DNA of 10,256 nucleotides from an uncultured Methanobrevibacter sp. (lineage in GTDB: Archaea > Methanobacteriota > Methanobacteria > Methanobacteriales > Methanobacteriaceae): NCBI GenBank assembly GCA_902782595.1, contig CACZNW010000066.1, forward strand, positions 1-10,256, written 5' to 3'. Below are positions 1-6,716 of the stretch, piece by piece. Each line of letters starts with the position of its first letter. Within the stretch, counting starts at the first letter, position 1. The position numbers and the translations under genes were made by a program. Below the pieces are notes generated by a model. That model had not been told where the DNA came from, made no database searches, and worked only from the letters and a program-made list of their open reading frames with translations.

Positions 1-1
1 A

Positions 2-97
2 AAAAAAGTTAAAATAATCGAATATTGTCTGAACCTTCGGGACGAGGGGGATAGCACGGTAATCCTATACTCACAGAGTATACTGCCCGTGAAGTAA
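2..97 (+). CDS. Possible C-terminal tail of TnpB (5'-truncated by window edge)
   Basis: Frame 2 is open from the window edge to TAA at 95-97, giving 31 residues that include LNLRDEGDSTVIL and end SILPVK. In many TnpB genes the last codons run through the omega-RNA scaffold and stop just before the terminal hairpin, and that is the position here. The tail carries no catalytic motif: the RuvC residues and zinc finger of TnpB would lie upstream, outside the window. The call therefore rests on position next to the IS605-like end and on a general resemblance to variable TnpB tails. It could be a chance open frame, since the frame starting at base 1 is also open from 13 to a TAG at 52-54. Confidence 0.35.
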   Translation, partial: KKVKIIEYCLNLRDEGDSTVILYSQSILPVK

Positions 98-101
98 GAA
101 T

Positions 102-123
102 CCTCAACTTCTACAAGTTGAGG
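102..123 (+). repeat. Perfect 9-bp subterminal hairpin of the IS605-like right end
   Basis: CCTCAACTT (102-110) pairs exactly with AAGTTGAGG (115-123) around the loop CTAC. It lies seven bases before the presumed TTCA boundary. Single-strand transposases of the Y1/TnpA type recognise such hairpins at element ends, and the same hairpin forms the last stem of the omega-RNA. No T-tract follows, so it does not look like a terminator. Confidence 0.75.
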
Positions 124-142
124 TAGTTCAATTACATTAGCT

Positions 143-147
143 AGGAG
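143..147 (+). promoter_or_regulatory. valS ribosome binding site
   Basis: AGGAG lies nine bases before the ATG at 157 and fixes that start. It also falls inside the 16-20 bases that would serve as guide for the adjoining omega-RNA-like end. Confidence 0.75.
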
Positions 148-156
148 AAAAAATAT

Positions 157-2871
157 ATGTCAAATGAAGAGATTCCTAAAGACTATGATTTTAAAAAAGA
201 AAAGGATTGGGAGAAAAAATGGGAAGATGAAAACATCTACAAATACATTGGAGATGGGTCTCGTCCAAGATACATAATAGACACTCCCCCACCATACCCT
301 ACAGGGGCCATTCACTTAGGTCATGTATTAAATTGGGTTTACATTGATATGAACGCAAGATACAGAAGACAAAAAGGATTTGATGTCCTATTCCCACAGG
401 GATGGGACTGTCATGGTCTTCCAACTGAAGTGAAGGTTGAGGAAACCCATAATATCAATAAAAATGATGTTTCAAGAACACAGTTCAGACAGTATTGTGT
501 TGATTTAACCACAAAAAACATTGCAAGCATGAAAAAAGACATGAAAGCAATGGGATACTCACAGGACTGGACCCGTGAGTTTGTAACAATGACTCCGGAG
601 TACATGAAAAGAACCCAGTATTCATTTTTGAAAATGTATGATGAAGGACTGATTTATCAGGGAATCCACCCTGTAAACTGGTGTCCTCGCTGTCAGACAG
701 CTATTGCATTTGCAGAAGTTGAATACTCAGACAACACTACATTTTTAAACTATGTCAACTTCCCTCCGGCAGTTGAAGATTCCTATGAAGATATTGCATC
801 CTCTCAAAGCTCAGGAAAACAGGCTGATGCAAAAACAGAGGGCATTCTTATTGCAACAACCCGTCCGGAATTAATGTCTGCATGTGTGGCTGTTGTAATT
901 CACCCTGAAGATGAAAGGTATGCTCATCTTTTAGGAAAATATGTTGAAGTGCCATTGTCACATCAGAAAGTTAAAATCATTGCCGATGAGGAGGTTGATC
1001 CTGAATTCGGTACCGGTGCAGTAATGATTTGTACCTTCGGGGATAAGACTGATGTAAGTTGGGTTCAGAAATATGATCTGGAAATCATTAATGCAATTGA
1101 TGAAACAGGTACATTAACATGTGCCGCCGGAAGATATGAGGGAATGGATCTGCAGACATGTAAAAAACAAACCATCAAAGACCTGGACAGCGAAGGCTAT
1201 CTGTTAAAACAGGAAGAAGTCGATCAGAATGTGGGACAATGCTGGAGATGCAAAACCCCTATTGAAATTCTCGTCAAAAAACAGTGGTTTGTGGCAGTTC
1301 GTGATCTGATTGAAAAAACCAAAGTTGCTGCCGATGAAATGAAATGGGTGCCGGAACACATGAAATCCCGTATGATAAACTGGGCGGATTCCATGGAATG
1401 GGACTGGTGTATTTCAAGACAAAGAATATTCGCAACCCCTATTCCTGTATGGTACTGTAAAGATTGTGGAGCAGTAATTTTACCTGAAAAAGAGGATTTG
1501 CCAGTTGACCCTACAGTTGACAAACCTAAAAATGCATGTGAATGCGGATGCAACGAATTCATTCCCGAAGAGGATGTGCTTGATACATGGATGGATTCAT
1601 CAATTTCACCGTTGTCCATTGCAGGATGGCCTGATGAAGATTACATAAATCACTTCCCGTCTAATATACGTCCGCAGGGACATGACATCATTCGTACATG
1701 GGCATTCTACACTACTCTGAGATGTATTGCACTGACAGGTCAAAAACCGTTTGACGATATCGTAATTAACGGTATGGTATTCGGTGAAGATGGAAATAAA
1801 ATGAGCAAATCAAGACCGGAGTTTGTAGTCGGTCCCGAAGAGGTAATTGAAAAATATGGAGCAGACCCGTTAAGAACATGGGCAGCCAACAGTGTACCGG
1901 GTTCCGATGTGGTATTTGACTGGAAGGATATTAAGCACGGATACAGATTCCTTAGAAAATTCTGGAATGCATTCAGATTCATTAGCATGCAGATATTCGA
2001 TGAGGAAGTAACTTATGAGGAAGTTAAGGATAATTTGGGTCCTCTTGATTTATGGATTTTATCAAAACTCAACAATTTAAACGTTAAAGTTGATAATGCA
2101 TTTGCAGATTATAATTTTGCAGATACAATAACCTCAATTGAAAGATTCTTCTGGCATGATTTCTGTGATGAATACATTGAAGCTGTAAAATACAGACTAT
2201 ACTCTGACGTTTCAGATGAATCACGCAGAGCTGCAAAATACACCTTAAAAACAGTTGTGGAAACTTCCCTTAAACTTCTTGCTCCGATAGCACCATTTTT
2301 CACTGAAGAGGTTTATCAGTACTTTTCAGATGAGTCAATCCACACAACTCTATGGCCTAAAGTCTATGAGGAATTAATCAGCGAAGAAATGGAAACCAAA
2401 GGAGAAACCACCATCGAACTGATTGATGAGGTAAGAAGATTCAAATCAGCATCCAAAATACCGTTGAATGCTGAGTTAACAGAAGTAAATGTATACACTT
2501 CAGACGATTCACTGGTGGAAATATTCAATGAATTCGATGACGATTTAAAGGGAACCCTCAAAATCAAACAACTTGCAATAAGTTCAGGAAAACCTGAAGT
2601 TCACGAAAAAATCATTGAAGTGGAACCTGACATGTCTCAAATCGGACCGACATTTAAAGGAGATGCCGGTAAAATCATAGGATATCTGAAATCAACAGAC
2701 ATTGATGAAATAGGTGATGCTTTAAATCAAAACAGTCAATTGACCATTGGAGATATTGTAGTTCCTCAGGACATGCTGAATATCAAAAAGGAGATTGTCG
2801 GAGCGTCCGGTAAAAAAGTAGACATCCTTCAGTCCGAAAATATTGACATGATTGTTGAAGTAATTAGATGA
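157..2871 (+). CDS. valS: Valine--tRNA ligase (ValRS), archaeal type
   Basis: Cytoplasmic class Ia aminoacyl-tRNA synthetase that charges tRNA-Val and edits misactivated threonine. The 904-residue protein is full length for an archaeal ValRS. Visible landmarks are the HIGH-type motif HLGH (53-56), a zinc-type CPRC (176-179), the CP1 editing domain (about 190-345) with ATTRPE (233-238) and GTGAVMICTFGDKTD (295-309), CWRC (362-365), a second Cys cluster CKDC plus CECGC (434-437, 461-465), and KMSKS (548-552). The anticodon-binding helical domain follows from about 630. The start is supported by AGGAG nine bases upstream. The gene begins only about 25 bases after an IS605-like right end, so its original upstream region appears to have been displaced. 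No frameshift or missing motif was seen. The editing motif CTFGDKTD, rather than a bacterial-style one, supports archaeal origin. Confidence 0.97.
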   Translation: MSNEEIPKDYDFKKEKDWEKKWEDENIYKYIGDGSRPRYIIDTPPPYPTGAIHLGHVLNWVYIDMNARYRRQKGFDVLFPQGWDCHGLPTEVKVEETHNINKNDVSRTQFRQYCVDLTTKNIASMKKDMKAMGYSQDWTREFVTMTPEYMKRTQYSFLKMYDEGLIYQGIHPVNWCPRCQTAIAFAEVEYSDNTTFLNYVNFPPAVEDSYEDIASSQSSGKQADAKTEGILIATTRPELMSACVAVVIHPEDERYAHLLGKYVEVPLSHQKVKIIADEEVDPEFGTGAVMICTFGDKTDVSWVQKYDLEIINAIDETGTLTCAAGRYEGMDLQTCKKQTIKDLDSEGYLLKQEEVDQNVGQCWRCKTPIEILVKKQWFVAVRDLIEKTKVAADEMKWVPEHMKSRMINWADSMEWDWCISRQRIFATPIPVWYCKDCGAVILPEKEDLPVDPTVDKPKNACECGCNEFIPEEDVLDTWMDSSISPLSIAGWPDEDYINHFPSNIRPQGHDIIRTWAFYTTLRCIALTGQKPFDDIVINGMVFGEDGNKMSKSRPEFVVGPEEVIEKYGADPLRTWAANSVPGSDVVFDWKDIKHGYRFLRKFWNAFRFISMQIFDEEVTYEEVKDNLGPLDLWILSKLNNLNVKVDNAFADYNFADTITSIERFFWHDFCDEYIEAVKYRLYSDVSDESRRAAKYTLKTVVETSLKLLAPIAPFFTEEVYQYFSDESIHTTLWPKVYEELISEEMETKGETTIELIDEVRRFKSASKIPLNAELTEVNVYTSDDSLVEIFNEFDDDLKGTLKIKQLAISSGKPEVHEKIIEVEPDMSQIGPTFKGDAGKIIGYLKSTDIDEIGDALNQNSQLTIGDIVVPQDMLNIKKEIVGASGKKVDILQSENIDMIVEVIR

Positions 2872-2883
2872 ATTGCTTCTCCA

Positions 2884-2932
2884 TTCTTTTTTTTTAAAAA
2901 AATAAGTTTAAAAGCTAAATCAATAGCTTTTA
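2884..2932. terminator. Bidirectional terminator between convergent genes
   Basis: On the + strand a run of nine T (2887-2895) lies 15 bases after the valS stop, a typical archaeal oligo-T end. On the - strand a perfect 9-bp hairpin (2924-2932 with 2909-2917, loop of six) is followed shortly by seven T (complement of 2896-2902), resembling an intrinsic terminator for the TPR gene. The hairpin includes that gene's own TAA stop (2930-2932). Confidence 0.65.
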
Positions 2933-4135
2933 GTTAATTGTATTAATATTCACGGCATTTAATTTATATTCATCTTTGGATTTGTCATAGCCTTCCTCCA
3001 GATAGAATGAAACTTTTACGCCTTCCCTATATTTGTCCCGGTTTCCCTTGAACTGGAATCTGTTGAAGAAATAGGATTGTCCGTCATCGGATTTGATAAA
3101 TCCTGATTTTCCATGGGGGAATATTCTATTAATGACTCCGTAATTTGGTTGATGGTTTTTGAATTTCATTTCATTCCAGAAGACTTTAAGTTCTTTTTCT
3201 ATCTTCCAGTATTCAGTATTAGCACTGTCCAAACCAGCATTGGTTATCTTATCCTCCAGATTTTCATCAATTGGCCATTCATTATGTAATCTGATGGAAT
3301 AGATTAGATATGCATGTTTCATGGCGATTTTGGGATATTCATCTTCAAGCAAATCTTCCAGAAGAGAGTATAATTTGATTTTCTTATCACTGTCTCCATG
3401 GTTTAAAGCGGCAGATATTGCGTATTCAAGAGACTTGTCATGTTCACCTTCAAAGAAGTAGTTTTCAGCAATTTCCCATTGAATGAACCAGTCCTGTTTG
3501 TATCTGTAAATGTCTCTGAGGTATTCGATGGCTTCACCATATTCGCCAAGTTCTCTAAGGGATCTGGCAATTCTCCATTTAAACCAGATGTCAGAGTTAT
3601 TTGTGAATCTGTCCAGTTCAGACAATGCCTTTTTGGAAATGTTTAAACATTCGTCATAGTCTTCAACTTCCTGATAAGATTTCGAAAGCCAATTATAGTA
3701 TTTTTCTTTGTTTGAAGCTGTTGTGACTACTCTGCCGTCCTGTGTGGTAAATGATGATGTTTTTGAACTTAAATAATCGGGATTTAATTTATCTGCCCAG
3801 ATTATTATGTTGTCATAATCTTTCTGTTTGTAGAAATAGTCAAGAAGTTTCATCATGGATAAAGTGTATGCACATACACCGTCCTTTTTGGAGTGGTCTT
3901 CCTGAGACAGTAATTGAGTTATTAAATCAGCGGATTGTAATAAGTCGGTTTCATCATCAGGGTTTTTAATGTATAACTGGTAGAGTGCCCAGCTGTAAAA
4001 TCTTTTGTCCCAGATGTTAAATGCTTCTGGATTTTGCATATAAAGCGATTCGTATAAATCTTTAGCTTCTTCGTATTTTTTGCTTTGATATTTTTTTTTA
4101 GCTTGAGCTAAATCCTTTTTAATGTTTTCACTCAT
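2930..4135 (-). CDS. TPR-repeat protein with C-terminal cold-shock-like domain
   Basis: The function is unknown. In the 403-residue reading from 4141, helical pairs of tetratricopeptide type are visible near residues 11-40, 148-177, 185-216 and 218-249, with recurring patterns such as ARSLRELGEYGEAIEYL. Residues about 332-400 resemble an OB-fold cold-shock domain: GVINRIF, SGFIKSDDG, SYFFNRF and VSFYLEE match its strand pattern (aromatic RNP-like residues, then VKV-F). This suggests a nucleic-acid-binding module on a protein-interaction scaffold. No signal peptide or membrane segment is seen, so it is probably cytoplasmic. The start is placed at the second ATG (4135), because GGTGA (4142-4146) is six bases before it but touches the first ATG (4141). 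It converges on valS and may share its terminator region. The TPR-like helices are clear; the cold-shock call is good but based on pattern only. Confidence 0.85.
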   Translation of the reverse strand: MSENIKKDLAQAKKKYQSKKYEEAKDLYESLYMQNPEAFNIWDKRFYSWALYQLYIKNPDDETDLLQSADLITQLLSQEDHSKKDGVCAYTLSMMKLLDYFYKQKDYDNIIIWADKLNPDYLSSKTSSFTTQDGRVVTTASNKEKYYNWLSKSYQEVEDYDECLNISKKALSELDRFTNNSDIWFKWRIARSLRELGEYGEAIEYLRDIYRYKQDWFIQWEIAENYFFEGEHDKSLEYAISAALNHGDSDKKIKLYSLLEDLLEDEYPKIAMKHAYLIYSIRLHNEWPIDENLEDKITNAGLDSANTEYWKIEKELKVFWNEMKFKNHQPNYGVINRIFPHGKSGFIKSDDGQSYFFNRFQFKGNRDKYREGVKVSFYLEEGYDKSKDEYKLNAVNINTIN

Positions 4136-4141
4136 TATCAT

Positions 4142-4150
4142 TCACCACCT
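4142..4150 (-). promoter_or_regulatory. Ribosome binding site deciding the TPR-gene start
   Basis: Read on the - strand this is AGGTGGTGA. Its GGTGA part directly abuts the ATG at 4141 but is six bases from the ATG at 4135, so the downstream ATG (protein beginning MSENIKK) is preferred. The MFS gene at 5145 also begins MSENI and has AGGTG at the same six-base spacing. Confidence 0.6.
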
Positions 4151-4183
4151 GTTGGGTCATATGTGTTTAAATTGTTATTAGAA

Positions 4184-4193
4184 TTATTTAAAT
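4184..4193 (-). promoter_or_regulatory. Possible TATA box of the TPR gene
   Basis: TTTAAATAAT on the - strand would place a transcript start near 4163, giving a leader of about 28 bases. A second candidate, ATTATATTTTA (4245-4255), would give a leader of about 85 bases. The whole gap is AT-rich, so neither is certain. Confidence 0.3.
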
Positions 4194-4284
4194 GTTTGTT
4201 TGATTTTTCAATTTTCATTTTCAAATCAATATTGTAATGGCTTTAAAATATAATATCTCAATGTAAAAATTGTTTTTAGCTTAT

Positions 4285-4300
4285 TAAAAGTATATATATT
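4285..4300 (+). promoter_or_regulatory. TATA box with BRE-like A-rich flank, + strand
   Basis: TAAAAGTATATATATT has the form of a strong methanogen promoter, an A-rich BRE-like stretch followed by TATATATA. Its predicted start point, about 25-27 bases after the box centre, falls near 4321, at the left arm of the inverted repeat at 4322. No sizeable + strand gene follows, so it may serve a small RNA. The core TATATATA is self-complementary and could also work on the - strand, toward the TPR gene. Confidence 0.45.
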
Positions 4301-4321
4301 AGTTATTACATAATTAAAATG

Positions 4322-4414
4322 TAGAGATGAGGTTCATTTTAAATTTAATCAGAATTGTATTGAGCTATTGTCTTTATGAAATTAGTGTAATTTGCCTCTA
4401 AATCCTCATCTCTA
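4322..4414 (+). repeat. 11-bp perfect inverted repeat enclosing 71 bases; candidate small RNA or MITE
   Basis: TAGAGATGAGG (4322-4332) and CCTCATCTCTA (4404-4414) are exact reverse complements and could close a long terminal stem. The right arm lies directly beyond the acetyltransferase stop at 4415-4417. Two readings fit: a roughly 93-base transcript started by the TATA box at 4291 and closed by this stem, or a tiny TA-flanked non-autonomous element. The ends do not resemble those of the IS630 element in this window. The interior is AT-rich and otherwise featureless apart from a 24-codon ORF. Confidence 0.6.
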
Positions 4415-4978
4415 TTACAAATCATTTTCTAATTTTCTAACCACTCTGGCAGGAACACCAAGTGCAAGGGAATTGTCCGGAATATCTTTTGTCACAACGG
4501 CTCCGGCACCAATAACAACATTGTCTCCAATTGAAACTCCTCCAAGAATAGTGACATTGCCGCCCAGCCAGACATCATTTCCTATATGGATCTCACTGGC
4601 TTGTGCCAAATGATTTCTGCGGCCTTTCGGTGATAGGGGATGACCAACCGTTGTAATCAGGCAATGTGGTCCAATCATAACATTGTCACCAATATACACT
4701 TCCTTAACGTCCAAAATGGTCACGTTAAAGTTGGCGGTGAAATTGTCTCCGATGAATATGTTTTTGCCGTTGTCACAGCTGAATCGCTTAGCAATCCACA
4801 CACCCTCTCCAACCGAACCCAACATGTCACACAGAAAGTCATATTGTTTCTGACTGTCTTCGGGGTCAATTGAATTGTAAATTTCACAGTTTTTAATGGC
4901 ATTCCGTTTGATTGCATCAACTTCCTCATCATCATAGCAGTATTCAAGACCGGCTTTCAGTTTATTAATTTCATTCAT
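4415..4978 (-). CDS. Maltose/galactoside O-acetyltransferase family protein (LacA/Maa/NodL type)
   Basis: Probable acetyl-CoA-dependent O-acetyltransferase of the left-handed beta-helix hexapeptide family, acting in the cytoplasm on a sugar or similar hydroxyl acceptor. The true acceptor cannot be read from sequence. The 187-residue length is normal for LacA/Maa. Residues about 6-55 form the N-terminal Mac-type helical segment (KLKAGLEYCYDDEEV). Hexapeptide turns run from about 73 to 165, for example IGDNVMIG, IGNDVWLGGNVTI and IGDNVVIGAGAVV. Asn85 and the catalytic-type His113 in TTVGHPLSP match the LacA active site, Trp137 lies in DVWLGG, and GVPARVVRKL (174-183) is the usual CoA-side ending. 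No Shine-Dalgarno site precedes the ATG, so the mRNA may be leaderless or nearly so. It diverges from the MFS gene. All key residues are present. Confidence 0.92.
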   Translation of the reverse strand: MNEINKLKAGLEYCYDDEEVDAIKRNAIKNCEIYNSIDPEDSQKQYDFLCDMLGSVGEGVWIAKRFSCDNGKNIFIGDNFTANFNVTILDVKEVYIGDNVMIGPHCLITTVGHPLSPKGRRNHLAQASEIHIGNDVWLGGNVTILGGVSIGDNVVIGAGAVVTKDIPDNSLALGVPARVVRKLENDL

Positions 4979-5001
4979 GGTTAACTGTTTAATTCAGGTT
5001 G

Positions 5002-5017
5002 ATTAAAAATATTTTGA
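5002..5017 (-). promoter_or_regulatory. Possible TATA box of the acetyltransferase gene
   Basis: On the - strand the sequence CAAAATATTTTTAATC lies about 25-38 bases before the ATG at 4978. That spacing fits a leaderless or very short-leader transcript and agrees with the missing ribosome binding site. Confidence 0.4.
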
Positions 5018-5090
5018 TTGTAGGAAATTTCATGAACTTACATCACTGTTCACAATTAAATCTTTTTACTTTTATCATCTAAAAATTATT

Positions 5091-5103
5091 AATTATATAT
5101 ACT
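5091..5103 (+). promoter_or_regulatory. TATA box of the MFS exporter gene
   Basis: AATTATATATACT, preceded by the A-rich TAAAAATTATT, is a good archaeal promoter. The expected transcript start is near 5122, leaving a leader of about 23 bases that contains AGGTG at 5134-5138. Confidence 0.55.
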
Positions 5104-5144
5104 ATTTTTTACAAACTTATTGTATGATATATTAGGTGTTTTAT

Positions 5145-6530
5145 ATGAGTGAAAATATTGAAAGTGGAATGTCAGCATTAGCTGTTTTTATCATTGCGGC
5201 CGCAATTTTAAGTGCTGCTCAAAGTGTAGTCACAACCGGGCTTGCGGGGATAATGTCAGATTATCATGTATCTTCAACAACTGCACAATGGGTTTATTCA
5301 TCCTTTTTGCTTATGTTGGGTGTTATGATACCGTTATCCGCATTTTTCATACGCAGATTTAAAATCAAAGTGATTTATATATCTTCACTGACCCTGTTTG
5401 TATTTGGATCATTACTTTCATTCATATCTCCGAATATTGAAATTTTAATCCTGTCGCGTGTAATTCAGGGAATTGCCTGCGGAACCTTACTTCCGATAAC
5501 GCAAATAGTATTGTTCAAAGTAATCCCCGAGGAAAAATGGCAGGTATATATGGGTCTGTTCGGACTGATTGTTGGAATTGTTCCGGCATTGGCGCCGACT
5601 CTTGGAGGACTGCTGGTTGATTCAATGGGATGGAGATATGTATTTTTAATATTTGCAGTGGTAATTTCAGTACTGACTGTGATTTCATCTGTTGTAATTA
5701 GATTGGAATTTGAAACAGGTCATTATCCTCTTGATCTATATTCACTGGTGCTGTGTGTACTTGCATGTATAGGACTGATGTTCGGATTTTCAAACATTGC
5801 AGAAAACGGATTTAATCTGGTGTGGGTAATTTTACCAATTGTCATAGGTACAGTAACACTGGTGCTATTTGTCAGAAGGCAATTCAGGATTGAAACACCG
5901 TTGGTTGATTTAAGAGCTCTTAAAAACAAATATTTTTTCTTCGGAACACTGTTTTCAGCAATTCTTTACTTCACAATGTGCGGTTTATATGTGATTTTAC
6001 CTTTATTTGTACAGAATGTCAACAATTATTCTGCGACAATCTCCGGTTTTATTTTGCTTCCGGCAACTCTTGTAATGATTGTATTTAACTTCGTAGGTCC
6101 TGTCCTGGCAAACAAATTCGGAGTCAGGAAAATATTGGTTATATCCTGTATTTTCACAATTGCAGGTTATCTGCTGATGGCAACTTATAATGCAAGTACT
6201 TCTGTGACGTACATGGTTGTAACACAGATTATACGTGCTATCGGTGCAGGTATGGGTCTTATGCCTTCTGTAACATGGACAATAGCAGTCGTGTCTGGTG
6301 ATGTTGAAGACGCAACAGCTATCAACAATACCGTAAGACAAATCATCGGAGCAATAGGTGCCGCTCTTGCATCAGTTTTAATGGCAGTCTTTGCAGGGGG
6401 AGTTATCGGACTTAATCATATGTCAGTATATGCATTTGACCAGACTTCAGGAATAATGGCATTTTTGGCCGTTGTTATGCTGGTGATTGTGATAATCTAT
6501 ATAAAAGATGAAATTCACGATTTAATGTGA
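5145..6530 (+). CDS. MFS multidrug exporter, DHA2 (EmrB/QacA-like) family, 14 TM
   Basis: Integral membrane transporter, probably a proton-driven drug or metabolite exporter. Fourteen hydrophobic segments can be counted over 461 residues, the DHA2 arrangement rather than the 12 of ordinary MFS proteins. The fifth segment carries the antiporter motif C, seen as GLIVGIVPALAPTLGG, followed by the WRYVF loop common in this family. Motif A between TM2 and TM3 is weak (FFIRRFKIK). In TM1 the acidic residue usual in the DHA2 LDxT motif is not seen: the segment reads AAQSVVTTGLAGIM. The GTG at 5136 could also start the frame, but AGGTG (5134-5138) overlaps it and is six bases before the ATG at 5145, which is therefore chosen. 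It is transcribed away from the acetyltransferase. The substrate is unknown. Confidence 0.9.
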   Translation: MSENIESGMSALAVFIIAAAILSAAQSVVTTGLAGIMSDYHVSSTTAQWVYSSFLLMLGVMIPLSAFFIRRFKIKVIYISSLTLFVFGSLLSFISPNIEILILSRVIQGIACGTLLPITQIVLFKVIPEEKWQVYMGLFGLIVGIVPALAPTLGGLLVDSMGWRYVFLIFAVVISVLTVISSVVIRLEFETGHYPLDLYSLVLCVLACIGLMFGFSNIAENGFNLVWVILPIVIGTVTLVLFVRRQFRIETPLVDLRALKNKYFFFGTLFSAILYFTMCGLYVILPLFVQNVNNYSATISGFILLPATLVMIVFNFVGPVLANKFGVRKILVISCIFTIAGYLLMATYNASTSVTYMVVTQIIRAIGAGMGLMPSVTWTIAVVSGDVEDATAINNTVRQIIGAIGAALASVLMAVFAGGVIGLNHMSVYAFDQTSGIMAFLAVVMLVIVIIYIKDEIHDLM

Positions 6531-6534
6531 ATTT

Positions 6535-6551
6535 CTTAAATTTTTTTTTTT
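6535..6551 (+). terminator. Oligo-T terminator after the MFS gene
   Basis: Eleven consecutive T (6541-6551) begin ten bases after the stop codon. No convincing hairpin precedes them, as is usual for archaeal termination. The rest of the gap up to 6700 shows a second T7 run (6598-6604) and otherwise nothing I can assign. Confidence 0.55.
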
Positions 6552-6706
6552 AAATCCTTTAATAATCCCTATTTTTCTTAAATTGAATGCTTTATTATTT
6601 TTTTAGTATTTTGATAAATCAGATTAAAATTGATAAGATTCAAACAAAACAAATTATTTGGGTATCAACAGATTTCCAAAAATTTAATTAACCATCCGGT
6701 TTAAAC

Positions 6707-6716
6707 TTTATAATAA
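6707..6716 (+). promoter_or_regulatory. TATA box of the aroA-nth pair
   Basis: TTTATAATAA lies 41-50 bases before the aroA ATG, predicting a transcript start near 6735 and a leader of about 20 bases. A weak ribosome binding site, GGGGT (6743-6747), sits nine bases before the ATG. Confidence 0.5.

Larger units (their letters stand above)
1..133 (+). mobile_element. Right end of an IS200/IS605-type (TnpB-encoding) element, partial
   Basis: Seen: a compact GC-richer block in AT-rich surroundings, with a nested stem-loop (55-59 with 87-91; 66-72 with 76-82), the string GTGAAGTAAGAATCC at 89-103, a perfect 9-bp hairpin (102-110 with 115-123, loop CTAC), then TAGTTCA at 124-130. Known: right ends of IS605/IS1341-like elements commonly carry a GAATCC-type lead-in, a subterminal hairpin and a TTCA-like boundary, and need no terminal inverted repeats. 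Inferred: the element lies mostly outside the window to the left and ends at about 130-133. The exact cleavage point cannot be fixed without the left end or an empty site. The left end, any tnpA and most of tnpB are not visible. Confidence 0.72.
1..147 (+). ncRNA. Omega-RNA (reRNA)-like 3' end with guide position in the valS leader
   Basis: The right end of the IS605-like element has the shape of a TnpB guide-RNA scaffold. An outer stem CACGG/CCGTG (55-59/87-91) encloses an inner perfect stem TATACTC/GAGTATA (66-72/76-82, loop ACA). The 9-bp terminal hairpin 102-123 and TAGTTCA follow. In characterised TnpB systems the guide is the roughly 16-20 bases directly after the element end. Here that would be about 131-147, the valS leader up to and including its AGGAG ribosome binding site. 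The 5' end of the RNA is unknown and probably lies to the left of the window. Fold and role are inferred from sequence; the stems themselves are seen directly. Confidence 0.55.

Noticed and set aside
55..123. Structured valS leader as a T-box riboswitch
   Set aside because: T-boxes are bacterial. There is no T-box core sequence and no terminator/antiterminator pair, and the block matches an IS605 right end better.
102..133. Hairpin at 102-123 as a rho-independent-type terminator
   Set aside because: It is followed by TAGTTCAATT with no T-tract and lies only 33 bases before valS.
1224..1619. 131-codon open frame on the - strand inside valS, and similar long antisense frames inside valS, the MFS gene and aroA
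   Set aside because: They are complements of well-supported coding sequence, with no ribosome binding sites or recognisable motifs.
4327..4401. 24-codon + strand ORF (MRFILNLIRIVLSYCLYEIS...), leaderless behind the TATA box
   Set aside because: No ribosome binding site and no recognisable protein. A hydrophobic reading is expected in AT-rich DNA. The inverted repeat explains the locus as well; kept only as an alternative.
4322..4414. C/D-box guide RNA
   Set aside because: The only C-box-like string (GAGATGA) has a mismatch and is buried in the stem, and no CTGA D box stands near the 3' arm.
5136..5147. GTG at 5136 as the MFS start
   Set aside because: It overlaps the AGGTG ribosome binding site, which is well spaced for the ATG at 5145.
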